NCBI GenBank assembly: GCA_965178125.1
Contig: OZ237749.1
Location: 310,001-374,000 of the forward strand
DNA length: 64,000 nucleotides
Direction of reading: 5' to 3'
Source of the DNA: Bilabrum cf. latius
Taxonomy: Eukaryota; Bigyra: Bicosoecida; Bigyra; Bicosoecida
A model generated the notes under the pieces. It was not told where the DNA came from. It worked only from the letters and a program-made list of their open reading frames with translations, and made no database searches. The position numbers and the translations under genes are program-made. Shown here piece by piece: positions 1-9,431 of this stretch. Positions within the stretch are counted from its first letter, which is position 1. Each line of letters begins with the position of its first letter.

Positions 1-9
1 AACACCTTG

Positions 10-240
10 ACCATCTAATAAAAGGGCTAGAATATTAAAATATATATGGTTATCTCTATAATAAAATCCATACGATGGCTATATCCACAAATTGCGTATT
101 AGTATATGTATTATTTAGCAAAACGTGGATGGATTAGTTTTATGAAGATGATTTGATTGATAACGTATTTCTAGCCCAAAAGTTCCTTCACTTTAGAAGG
201 TTGTAATATAGCCCCTTCTGACTCCCATCATCAATATGTT
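10..240. repeat. Left terminal inverted repeat of the viral element
   Basis: From base 10 the sequence matches, in inverted orientation, the block at about 6125-6337, and more loosely the block at about 15715-15955. Shared landmarks are the ATCCATACGATGGCTATATC core, a GCGTATTAGTATATGTA stretch shared with the right copy, and AACGTGGATG. The outermost ~60 bases (10-70) match the internal copy but not the right copy, so the right copy seems eroded or the true right end lies elsewhere. No gene is seen in this stretch. Confidence 0.75.
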
Positions 241-271
241 AAATATTAATTTTATCATTAATATCTAATTA

Positions 272-823
272 TTATTTACCAATATGACATTTATAACAAA
301 TTGAATATTTCATATCTTTAATTCTAGACACTCCGCATTTTTTACACGCCTTTTTTCCATATTTTGTAATCGTATAACAAGACTTACAGGTTGTCCTCCA
401 ATCACCTCTAGCCATTTTACAAAGACACACATCACATCTTTTTTCATTCCTCTTTTTTTCCTCTAACTTTTTCTATTTCTTTTCTAACTCAATATGTCTT
501 ATTCCTTCACAGTGCTTATTATATCGGTCTCTTGCGACATCCTTTTTACATATTCCACACCACTAATATAAACATTTTTTACGAATTTGATTTTCTTTAT
601 CCTTTATCATCTACTTTATACAACTAGAACCCACTTTAAAAACATATCCACTAGGGGTATGCTCTATTTCGTGCTCGGTTCGTATCTCGTGCCCACAAAT
701 ACAATTACCCAATTTATCACCTTGAATAACGGTTGAGCCAATATGAATTAATTTCTTCTAAATGTCCACCCATTTTATATTACCGGTATGTTCCTATATT
801 TGTTCAATACACTTTTTACACAT
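272..823 (-). CDS. Zinc-ribbon protein, 183 aa
   Basis: Invisible under the standard code because it holds several in-frame TAG codons; with TAG=Gln it is open from ATG (823) to TAA (272). It is lysine-rich with repeated CxxC pairs: one at the N-terminus (CKKC), a CICGH, WCGIC, a CDVCLC, CKSC, CKKC and a final CYKCH. This suggests several structural zinc sites and nucleic-acid or protein binding. No family is recognised. It is the outermost gene at the left end. A conserved 19-bp motif starts 29 bp upstream of its start codon (853-871), inside a 71-bp block repeated upstream of the next minus-strand gene. Confidence 0.7.
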
Positions 824-829
824 TCTCTA

Positions 830-900
830 TATAATATCTATATAATATAATCTTTAAGTCATTTTAAACGCGTTATATTATAAAAAAGGGGCTTAAAAAT
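830..900. repeat. 71-bp direct repeat, copy 1
   Basis: Identical base for base to 1574-1644. Both copies sit immediately upstream of a minus-strand gene and contain the 19-bp promoter-like motif, so the block looks like a duplicated promoter region. Confidence 0.85.
853..871 (-). promoter_or_regulatory. Promoter-like motif GCGTTTAAAATGACTTAAA
   Basis: Read on the minus strand, this 19-mer ends 29 bp before the ATG at 823. The same motif lies 29 bp before the ATG at 1567, 28 bp before 3006 and, with one change, 28 bp before 15654. Near-constant spacing to four start codons is what a core promoter element would show. Confidence 0.7.
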
Positions 901-975
901 AGACACTATAGAAATAGATGATTATATTAATTAATATTATTAAAATATTAATTAATTAGACCGGTTAAATAGTTC

Positions 976-1090
976 TTTGGAAAGTATGAACCTACTTTGA
1001 AAAGTATGAACCAACTTCGGAAAGTATGAACCTACTTTGAAAAGTGTGAACCAACTTCGGAAAGTATGAACCTACTTTGGAAAGTATCAT
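976..1090. repeat. Array of 20-bp repeats, copy 1 (about 6 units)
   Basis: Tandem units of GGAAAGTATGAACCTACTTT with small variants (TTGA/TCGG, ACCAAC/ACCTAC, GTGTGAA). Each full unit contains short inverted arms, AAAGTA and TACTTT, around TGAACC. The array and its flanks (about 929-1141) recur at about 2487-2720. Both arrays lie just 3' of a minus-strand gene. They could be transcription-end signals, protein-binding iterons or an origin. Confidence 0.85.
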
Positions 1091-1138
1091 TCACAGGTCA
1101 TATATTTATTTAATATGTATAAATAAATAATAAAATGA

Positions 1139-1567
1139 TTATCTAGAGACATCTATTAAATATTTGTTGAAATACGTGCCCACTATTTTATTATACTACT
1201 TCAAATGATACAGATACAGCGTCTTAAATTTATTATTTGTTTGTTTTAGACTGTCAAAACAACCATTTATATAACTTAGATATCTACTGTTTTCATCTGT
1301 GTCTTTATCCAAAACACAATCAAGTAATCCCATAGTTGTTTTCACATTTTTATAAGCGTTTAGATAATTATCATAAAAGTCTAATAGGTCTTCTAGTTCA
1401 GTTATATGATAATCTTTAGATTCTTTCTTAGTGGAGAAAATAGTGCTTTCCGTTTTCTCACGCTTTATAAAAGCCTCAGTCATTTTTTCTTCTTTTTTAA
1501 AGGCAATTTTGATTTCTTTTGATACGAGTCTATAAAAATTGTTCATTGTATCATAATAATTATCCAT
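1139..1567 (-). CDS. Small unknown viral protein, 142 aa
   Basis: Open from ATG (1567) to TAA (1139) when the TAG at 1196-1198 is read as Gln; the standard code would cut it at 123 residues. It is lysine- and glutamate-rich and mostly helical by composition, with many Tyr/Asn in the C-terminal half. No family is recognised. It has the 19-bp promoter-like motif (1597-1615) 29 bp upstream. The last codons before the stop border the repeated 3' block that also ends the gene at 2716-3006, so both genes share the same downstream sequence. Confidence 0.7.
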
Positions 1568-1573
1568 TGTGTG

Positions 1574-1644
1574 TATAATATCTATATAATATAATCTTTA
1601 AGTCATTTTAAACGCGTTATATTATAAAAAAGGGGCTTAAAAAT
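1574..1644. repeat. 71-bp direct repeat, copy 2
   Basis: Identical to 830-900; contains the promoter-like motif at 1597-1615 read on the minus strand. It sits between the minus-strand gene starting at 1567 and the plus-strand gene starting at 1672, so it may serve both directions. Confidence 0.85.
1597..1615 (-). promoter_or_regulatory. Promoter-like motif GCGTTTAAAATGACTTAAA
   Basis: Exact copy of the motif, ending 29 bp before the ATG at 1567. Confidence 0.7.
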
Positions 1645-1671
1645 TAATTACTATACATATTATATATAAAT

Positions 1672-2478
1672 ATGGACAAATAGAGATTTTCATTGACCTT
1701 TGGCGATGCTGGAGAGAATCATATAGGTATGGAAATGTTAGGTGAAAGGCTCAAGGAGGGAGAAGGATTTAAAAATGAAGATTTGAAGGGGGTGATGGAG
1801 GTATGCGAGGAGAAAGGGTTTAAATGTGAAATGATAAATTTAGATGAAGATGTAGATGAAGATTTAGGGGCTAGGGTATTAATAGTAAGGGAATTTTATA
1901 AAAAGAAGAAAATTAAAAAAGTCTTTGACGAGTTGAAGGGGTTAGAGTGGGACAAAAAGTATTTTGATAGAAGGCGGGGGAGGGTGTTAAATAAAAATGC
2001 CCGTCATAATTTAGTATTTATGAGTGATAATGAATAGAAAGAAGATTATGAAAAGGGATAGGGACGAGTATATGATGTGAATAAATTGAAAATGATGAAG
2101 GGAGTAAAGAAGAGGGTAGATAAATATATAAAAATGGGAATGGATAGGGTAAAAAGTAAATCCAAAAGAGTAGATTACGTTATAGAGGGTAATAATTATT
2201 ATGATTTGTCCCGCACAATGATAGGATTTCACGGTGATAGTGAAAGAAGGCGTGTAATATGTCTATCAGTCGGTGGTTATGATGAGCCTATGGCGTGGTG
2301 GTGGTTCAAAAATAGCAAGCCGTTATGTGAGCCCCGTATTATTAAATTAAATAGTGGAGATTTATATATGATGAGTGAAAAGGCGGTTGGTAGTGATTGG
2401 AAGAAGAAGAAAGTATCCACATTAAGACACAGTTTTGGGGAAAAAGGCATATAGGCGGGATTAAAAAAATATGGATGA
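1672..2478 (+). CDS. 2OG-Fe(II) oxygenase-like protein, 268 aa
   Basis: ATG at 1672 follows a TATATA box; the frame passes through four TAG codons (including 1681, 2035 and 2452) and ends at TGA (2476-2478). The C-terminal half has GFHGDSERRRVI, an HxD iron-ligand signature, followed by LNSGDLYMMSEKAVG and TLRHSFG. As I recall, this layout is shared by a family common in giant viruses and related to AlkB-type dioxygenases. The N-terminal FGDAGENHIGM block also matches that family from memory. The position of the distal iron His and arginine (R-H in TLRHS) should be verified. The substrate is unknown; a nucleic acid or protein side chain is possible. It lies between two copies of a duplicated repeat region. 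Confidence 0.65.
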
Positions 2479-2532
2479 TTATAATAATTAATATTATTAA
2501 AATATTAATTAATTAGACCGGTTAAATAGTTC

Positions 2533-2665
2533 TTTGGAAAGTATGAACCTACTTTGGAAAGTATGAACCTACTTTGGAAAGTATGAACCTACTTTGAAAA
2601 GTATGAACCTACTTTGAAAAGTGTGAACCTACTTCGGAAAGTGTGAACCAACTTCGGAAAGTATC
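2533..2665. repeat. Array of 20-bp repeats, copy 2 (about 7 units)
   Basis: Second array of the AAAGTA-TGAACC-TACTTT unit, with the same left flank (ATTAATTAATTAGACCGG) and right flank (ATTCACAGGTCATATATTTA) as the array at 976-1090. It lies between the convergent ends of the oxygenase-like gene (2478) and the gene ending at 2716. Confidence 0.85.
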
Positions 2666-2715
2666 ATTCACAGGTCATATATTTATTTAATATGTATAAA
2701 TAAATAATAAAATGA

Positions 2716-3006
2716 TTATCTTGCCTTATATAATTGAATGGGTTTCTTTTCTAATAGACAAACAGCCAAATAATGAAGTACAATGTCATCATCTCTATAC
2801 TTATTCCTCGTCTATATAATACATTTATAGGTTGAATATTTGAGATATAATAGCTTCTCTCTACTGTCTTTTTTTAATTGCTTGGTGATTTCTTTTACCT
2901 AATCACTGTTTGTAAAAATTACGGTCAAAACTCCATCAATTTCTGTCTGGATATAGACATCGTGTGTAGGCGGTAGATTCTCAATAATTTTATTTAACTT
3001 TTCCAT
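2716..3006 (-). CDS. Small unknown viral protein, 96 aa
   Basis: Too fragmented to see with the standard code; with TAG=Gln it runs from ATG (3006) to TAA (2716) with at least two TAG codons. The N-terminal part (about residues 1-60) is acidic and helical, the C-terminal part basic and Tyr-rich. No family is recognised. Its 3' end adjoins the second 20-bp repeat array. The promoter-like 19-bp motif (3035-3053) lies 28 bp upstream. Confidence 0.6.
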
Positions 3007-3034
3007 TTGATATATATTAGTTAGTTAATATATA

Positions 3035-3053
3035 TTTAAGTCATTTTAAACGC
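3035..3053 (-). promoter_or_regulatory. Promoter-like motif GCGTTTAAAATGACTTAAA
   Basis: Exact copy of the motif, ending 28 bp before the ATG at 3006. Confidence 0.65.
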
Positions 3054-3093
3054 AGTTCTATCGCTTAAAGGATTAATTATTTGATTGAATTGC

Positions 3094-4983
3094 TTAGCTT
3101 GTTGAGAGCAGGGCCTCAAGATCGTCTGTTTTCATTGCCGCACCTCCACGCATCGTAAGTTTTCCGCCAAGTTTATTCAATTCTCCTCCACTATTTCCAT
3201 ATCCATAATGTGCCGCCGCTTTGCCAAGAGCACTATTGTCTCCTGTTAGACTTTTGAGTGGTCCTATATTCCTAATGGTTTTCGCTAGGTTTTTAGCCTA
3301 ATCACTTTTTGCCCAATCTTTAACCTTGTTCCATCCGTGTTTAAAGGCTCGTCCAATCTTAGACCAGAAACGACCTTTTCCACCCATAACATTAGCATAA
3401 TTATCTAAATCCTCAAATACAGGCTAGAAACCTTTAGAACCACTCTCAGCATCACCACGTTTAGCAAGTTCAGAAAGCACTTTAGAAGGCTCAATAAGGG
3501 CGCCAGCCTCAGTATAGACACCGTTATCATTCACAAGAACATTATCATAAAACATCCATACTTTTATCTCGTATTTATCCTCATTCGCACCATCCGCATA
3601 TTTATTATAAGGGTTGAAGCACTAAAGATTAACTTTAAGATTAAATCCAGTATTTACATTAGATTGAACACCAGCAAGTGTAGCAACATCTGAAGGTTTT
3701 AAAATCATATAGCAACCAGTACCGCGGTTTCCATCACTTCCATCAATTGATGAACCATAAAAGGATGAAGGAGGAAGAGCATATCCGTTCTTTCTACTAA
3801 TTCTATATAATTCGTGTGGATTATCTACAGCCCCTAATTCCTCAGCGCTTCCATTGAGTGAGAAACCTATTCTTCTAATTGGTAAAGTTCTATTAGCCCA
3901 GTTAGGGTTATCATCACAACCAACAAGGCGGGCACATACCATAATAGCACTAGGGATACCATTCTCACGGGATAATTGATAATCAAAAGAAGTTAAAGAA
4001 TTTTCAGTTGCGGATTTAGGTACAGGGACAGGCGCCTAAGACTAAAATTTAATTGTAGGCATATTATACATACAACGAGTCGGGGGGGCGTATCCACTCT
4101 AAAATTCAACTTCATCAACAAGAAGGGTCGTATTTGTTTCTCCTATAATTGACTAACCCGTTATTTTATTAATATCTCCGTTATCTTTTGTAAAACTAGC
4201 CTTACACAGTCTTTGAATAGCATTTACGTGATAATCTAAATCAACTTGAAGGCTTCTCACACCGGTGAAATATTTAGCATTCACATCAACATCTGCTCCT
4301 TTTAGTGGTATAGCTTCTTGAAAATCAATAGTCCAATCAATTTGGTCTCTATTACCCGCAACGAAATCAGCACTTACAGTCGTAAAAGCATTCCCATATG
4401 CTCCACGATAACTAAAGCTATCACCGGCACTATATCCAACATCCTAACCCCAAGCTAAAGGATTTTTAAGGGTATCACTTACTTCACGATAATCACCAAC
4501 AGTGTCAGGGCGTCCAACGGGTGAGATTGTGGATAAGGTTTCTTCACTGTTCATAACTTCAGTAGGTTCAGCCCATTCATAAACTTTTACTGTAAAAGGC
4601 TATCCATTAATTGTTAAAACACCACCTTGAAGCATTTTAAAGGTAGGTAATGAATTAGTTCCAAACCTAGATTTAAGATAAGATTGAGCGGTAATAGCAT
4701 CACCTCCCGCAGTTTGAGCTGGTACTGCTTGCTCTAGTTGTAGCCTAACTGTCATACGATGACGAAGACGAATAAACCTTGATACGGTTTTACTAGTAGG
4801 ATTAACGGGGAAAGAAAGGGGAAGAAGAGAATTAGATTGATTAGATGATGGTCTAATTTCTCGGCGGGTATATTTTTGAACACCTAGTTCTGTTCCTAAA
4901 CTAGCATCTTCAGGGGTTATCATTTGAAGGCTTTTAGGAGCCTTAATGCTTACTGGTAAATTCTGAACCATTTTTTGAGCCAT
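3094..4983 (-). CDS. Probable major capsid protein (double jelly-roll type), 629 aa
   Basis: ATG at 4983 follows a TATATA box; the frame holds nine TAG codons and ends at TAA (3094-3096). Length, Ser/Thr/Asn/Gly-rich beta composition and its place directly upstream of the minor capsid gene fit the major capsid protein of Polinton-like viruses; there is no short diagnostic motif, so this rests on context and resemblance. The last ~110 residues differ: an amphipathic basic-aromatic stretch (about 525-550, FWSKIGRAFKHGWNKVKDWA), then Gly-rich sequence with MRGG-A, which fits an adenain-type cleavage site. This tail could be a membrane-active or core peptide released by the viral protease. Confidence 0.7.
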
Positions 4984-5054
4984 TTTTTTATATATACACT
5001 ATAGATATAAATTTTTTAATATCTAAACATATTTTATAATCTTCTATAATTTAT

Positions 5055-6008
5055 TTAAAAATCTAAACTTAAATTATCGGTTTGTTTTTTAAATACTTGT
5101 TTAATGTGAGCTTCACCCCCGTTAAAATTCATTACGGGATACTTTTCATTTTGTTTATCAACCCAGTAGAACGCCATTGACACGCTCTTAAAGCTTCTAT
5201 CCTTCATCATTGAATACCAGCGGTAAGGATTAGAAACATATAATATATTTTCTATTGGTGAGCTGTCATTAGGATTATACGGGTAGCTGGTTAATATAGG
5301 GGATTTATTGACGGCTATAGAGCCACCAGTAGATGATTTTGTGGTCACCAATTCTTTATTCACTGGAATATCACTTTCTACGATAATAGATTTAACAGGG
5401 CACCAAGAATTTAAATTCGTCTATCTAGCCATAAAAACATAATCACCACTAGCAGGGGAATTATTATATGAAAGTTTAGCAAATAAATCACTCGGTGTGG
5501 TTGTTATTCCTTCATATTCAAATTTATCAAATAAAGCAAAAGCTTCAAAATTAACAAATAAATAATAATTATCTCTAAAATCTTCAGTTGTTGATAAACT
5601 CCATTTATTATTTTCAAATTTAAAGACTGGTTTATCACCACTTGGAAGGCTTACCAAATCACAAATTCGGCTTAACTCTTCATTAAATTCATTTACAATA
5701 TCCTAATATGAATAATAAAATTTAGCTTTTTTACCTAGAACTATATAATCGCCTGCTCTGGCTCCTGATGTTTTATTCTCAAGAGTAAATTTTAAATAGG
5801 TTTTACCGCTGTCATCCTAATATTCAGGTTTAAACACCGGTAGCATAAATTTATTTAAATCCATCTCTTCAACAGCCGTTAAATAATTTTCACTTTGTTT
5901 TAATATTAAGCCTTCACGGGTTTCATTCACTACCGCCTATCTCGTCTAATTGTGGGGGACAGATGAACTAACTAAATTCAATCTTACAAATTCATCGCTA
6001 TAACTCAT
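5055..6008 (-). CDS. Probable minor capsid (penton-like) protein, 317 aa
   Basis: Open from ATG (6008) to TAA (5055-5057) with five TAG codons, two of them near the N-terminus (VPHNQTRQAV). The second half has features I associate with minor capsid proteins of Polinton-like viruses: an IIVESDIPV segment, a GGS turn, ILTSYPYNPND, then YRWYSMMKD, FYWVDKQ, a proline-containing strand and a terminal KQVFKK. It would fill the fivefold vertices in a jelly-roll capsid. It follows the major capsid gene's start by 71 bp, in the usual PLV order, and probably belongs to the same expression class (TATATA before ATG). Confidence 0.7.
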
Positions 6009-6344
6009 TTTATTTATATATTAAAGCTATACAAATAAATATTTATTAATAAACCTTATCTAATATTTCACCTTGATTTTTACCCTTCACTTTTACCAAT
6101 ATATTTAAAAATTTGATTGAATTTAGATGGATGAAAAATTGCCCTTCTAAAACGATGGAACTTTTCTAAATAAAAGGGCTTATATCTTCATTTCACCTTC
6201 ACAAGAGGCCCTACATCCACGTTTTGCTAGAAAACACTATAATATATACGCAATTTGTGGATATAGCCATCGTATGGATTTTATTTTAGAGATAATCATA
6301 TTTTATTATTTTATTCTAGCCCTTTTATTAGATGGTCGGAGTAT
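6009..6344. other. Intergenic region holding the internal terminal-repeat copy
   Basis: No gene is seen between the minor capsid start and the protease stop. Nearly all of it (about 6125-6337) is the inverted copy of the left terminal repeat. Confidence 0.7.
6125..6337. repeat. Internal inverted copy of the terminal repeat
   Basis: Reverse complement of 10-240 with small differences; the match reaches the GACCATCT end of the left repeat exactly (6330-6337). It shares TACATCCACGTTTTG and CACCTTCACAAGAG with the right copy near 15,850-15,890, in the same orientation as that copy. It separates the capsid genes from the protease/ATPase genes. Confidence 0.8.
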
Positions 6345-6920
6345 TCAATGTAGAAGCAACGCCACTAACTAATCAGGACTAAGAGCCATAATTTTGGATA
6401 TTCTAAACATTTCATTTACAAACTAATCATTTGATAAGAAAGAAAAAGCGTTTCTTAATAGAGCCCATCTTCCACACGTAGCGCTGTTGTTAGCATAACT
6501 CTAAATCGGTTTATGATTATAATCAATTTTCCAACCTTCCATTTTCTAATCAATTAAATACTTTACCAGCGTATTTTCTTCTCCTTCTCCTTGATACAAT
6601 TGGTCTCTATTAATAAATGGTTTCTATTGGTCGGGTTTTTCTCCATAGCTATCAAAGAAGTATATTATTTTGCTTGATGGTTTTCTGGTCAATGAAATGA
6701 AATGACCGTATGTGCTATTTAGTCCCGTCTTTTTATTAGGATAATAAATAATTACGCCGTCATAACCATCAAAAATATGTTCAATAGATGAGGTCTATTT
6801 AATAATATCATCGTAAATAACTATTCTAGGTTTGTAATTCAAATGTGCTACACCTAATTTTTGAATTTCTAAAGGAGATAACGGTGTTTGGACTAGTCTA
6901 TTTAAGTCGTTTATGTTCAT
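6345..6920 (-). CDS. Adenain-like cysteine protease, 191 aa
   Basis: Runs from ATG (6920) to TGA (6345-6347) through six TAG codons. Motifs follow the adenovirus-protease/Ulp1 order: GHFISL (catalytic His), then IYFFDSYG (acidic partner region, about 28 residues later), then NSATCGRW with the nucleophile Cys. The TAG at 6501-6503 is nine residues before that Cys, in PIQSY, where this clan carries its oxyanion-hole Gln; reading it as Gln restores a complete active site. The product should process virion precursors during maturation. Candidate substrates in this element carry (M/I/L)xGG-x sites. It lies 8 bp downstream of the ATPase gene, suggesting co-transcription. Confidence 0.85.
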
Positions 6921-6928
6921 TTATATAT

Positions 6929-7999
6929 TCAATAGAGAAATATTTTTTTTGTGCTAACTACATAATTATTATCAACATTAATAGCAACATAACCAAAGAG
7001 AGGGAGAGAATGAAGGGTTTTTTTGATTCGTTTTCTAGTAGGAGCGTCAAAACTTAAGACTGTTTCTAAAATATATTTTAAACTTTTAGCTGTAATTGTT
7101 TTATAAATGATATGGGTTGTAATTTCGTTCATAATGGTTCGTGTCTTCATACCGTCGCTTATTTTGTGGGTGATGTCTAAAACGCTACTTGCTGTGTGCC
7201 TCCCTGTAGTGGCTAGGATTTCCAATAAAAAATAAGCCTTTGCTTTCTGGTTCCTTTTTTTAAAGCCTTCGTAATCATCCAGAATAAATAAATTAGGTTC
7301 AGCGGTCAATTTTTTAAAAAACTCAACATTTAATTTAAAACCTTTTTCTATTAAATCTTTCTCAGGTTTCAAATCCTCTATCTTTCTTTCAGCTTCAATA
7401 ACAACATCTAAAGGTTTAGATTTCATCAAAGAAGATTTTTTATATTTAAATTCTAATTTCATTTTTTTATAATAAGCCATTTTTTCCTTATATAAAGTGT
7501 TTTCATTCTCTTTAACCAAATCATCTATATCAATGAAGGTCGCGCCTTCTCTTTTATATTTAGGGTCTTGAATTGGTGATATAACATACATATTTTTATA
7601 TTTTAATCCTCTATACATCCTTATATAATGTAAAGCTAAATGACTTTTCCCGCTTCCACTCTTACCAAATAATCGCACATATTCACGCCCCTATGGAAAG
7701 AGCATAGGAAAAGGTAAATATTGACTATTATCTTTAATCGCAAATTCCTAAACTGACCGTATATATTCATCTTGTAATAGTTTATGTAATTGTTCCCTTT
7801 TCTTGTCCTTATCAACGTTATATCTTACTCGGCTTTCTCCGTAATAAGATTTTAAAACATCATCTGTTATCTCTTCCGCTTTGACGTGTTGAATATCTTT
7901 AGCGTTCGGGTCGTAATAAATAAACCGGTTCTATTGTGTTTTTTTATATTTTTGAATAGCTACAATATGGCTATTTTCCGTATATTGTAAAGATAGCAT
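6929..7999 (-). CDS. DNA-packaging ATPase (FtsK/HerA, A32-like), 356 aa
   Basis: ATG at 7999 directly follows TATATA; three TAG codons lie in the first 110 residues; stop is TGA (6929-6931). It has a Walker A, GKSGSGKS (about residue 112), a Walker B ending in acidic residues, LFILDDYE (about 210), and downstream TTGRHTASSVLDITHKISDG, which resembles the arginine/sensor region of A32-type packaging ATPases. The function would be pumping the genome into the capsid. About 105 residues precede Walker A, longer than I expect for the family. It is followed closely by the protease gene. Confidence 0.8.
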
Positions 8000-8091
8000 T
8001 ATATATAATAATAAAATAAAATAAACCATTTATTCACACGGGTTTAAAATATTAAGTTGGTTCCTTCTTCTATCCTTCCTCACAAAAAAAG

Positions 8092-8907
8092 TTATAGAGA
8101 CATAATTATATTTTTAATTTCCGCCCGTGTTTTCCTATTTATGTATTGGTCAATCCACGATATTATCTTATTAATATTTGCTTTAGAATACTTTGAAAAT
8201 TGTTTTATTATTTCCACATTTCCTAATGCTTTTCTCATTAGTCCTTTTAGGCTTTGAAATGATTTTGACTTCTCGCTTTGATGTCCTTTTATTCTTAGCA
8301 TACTTTCTAATCGCATTCTTATGGAATATAAATATCCTAATGCTTCCCTATCAATTAAATTATTGACTCTTTTTTCATTCCTCTTCTCACCTCTTAATTT
8401 AAATAAATCCTTCAATCGTTTTAATACTTTAAAATTATTAGAACCAAAATATTTATCTACATCTCTTATTAATCCATCTTTTACCTCGTCCTAATCTATT
8501 TCATAATCACTTATATGATAAATTATGCTTATTTCATCTATAAATTTTCCATCAAAAGCCCAAAAATCAATTTTTAAGTATGGTTTATCTCCGCTAAATA
8601 TCTATTTATAAATGGTTTTAACGGGTGTAGATATGAATGCTTTTATGGTCTTGTATTTTTTATTACCAGCTTTAACCTCAATAAAATTAACCTAACTTAT
8701 AAAAACCTTTACAAATCTTATTAAACTATTTATAAATTCAGGCTCTACCCTCTAATATAAATCTATATCACTAGCAAACAAGGAATAATAAGGAATAGCA
8801 TACGAACCATTTAAAAATAAATTAGCCCCCTTCTTAAAATTCACCTCATCAAATATATCGTTCTCGTATTCATTAAAATAAGCTTGTGTCAATTCATTAA
8901 TTTTCAT
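8092..8907 (-). CDS. Nucleotidyltransferase-like protein, 271 aa
   Basis: Open from ATG (8907) to TAA (8092-8094) with four TAG codons. Near the N-terminus it has NGSYAIPYYSLFASDIDLY, matching the hG[GS]-x(9-13)-DhD signature of the polymerase-beta-type nucleotidyltransferase fold, and LKIDFWAF about 75 residues later could give the third acidic residue. The C-terminal half is basic and helical. The transferred nucleotide and acceptor are unknown; RNA or protein modification are options. It is not an obvious replicative polymerase. Confidence 0.6.
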
Positions 8908-8964
8908 TATATATTATAAGTATGGATAAATAACAAATTATATATACCCAATATATACAATAAT

Positions 8965-9354
8965 ATGAGCGTTAAATAGAGCATAAATGATATGACAAAT
9001 AAAAGCCTTCATCATCTTGGAATAAACAGAAATGATTATAAAAAAGAAATTGATAAAATGGTTGAAGATACAGCAAACCAAATATTAAACGCAACCACAA
9101 AAGGAAAGACAAAAGGGGGAGCTTTGAACCTTCTTGGTGGATAGCCGAACGTTCTCGCTGGAGGTCCCAATTATCTTGCTGGAGGAAAAAAGAAGGGTTC
9201 AAAGAAAGCCCCTAAAGCTAAAAAGCCCCGTAGTGCTAAATAGTTAAAGAGGGATAAATTAATGAAATGGTGCCGTCAAAAGGGAATGACTATGAAAGCC
9301 AGCAATTCCTTTATAAAGAAACACGACCTTATGAATAAGGATATTTCATTTTAA
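8965..9354 (+). CDS. Basic core-like protein with protease sites, 129 aa
   Basis: ATG at 8965, TAA at 9352-9354, three TAG codons. The middle contains three spaced sites of adenain type, LLGG-Q, LAGG-P and LAGG-K, followed by a Lys-rich stretch (KKKGSKKAPKAKKPRSAK). This layout, a short precursor with several (M/I/L)xGG-x sites and a very basic part, resembles adenovirus core precursors (pVII/pX type) in design, though not in alignable sequence. A role in condensing packaged DNA is inferred. The P1' residue of the first site is itself encoded by TAG. Confidence 0.6.
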
Positions 9355-9431
9355 AAGACAGCCTACCAATTGACATATTATCTCTTAAGTTTATAAATTA
9401 TTAATTATATCATTAATAATATATATATACA

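Noticed and set aside
976-2665. The 20-bp repeat arrays as a CRISPR array.
   Set aside because: Units are directly tandem with no unique spacers, and there are no cas genes; the setting is eukaryotic.
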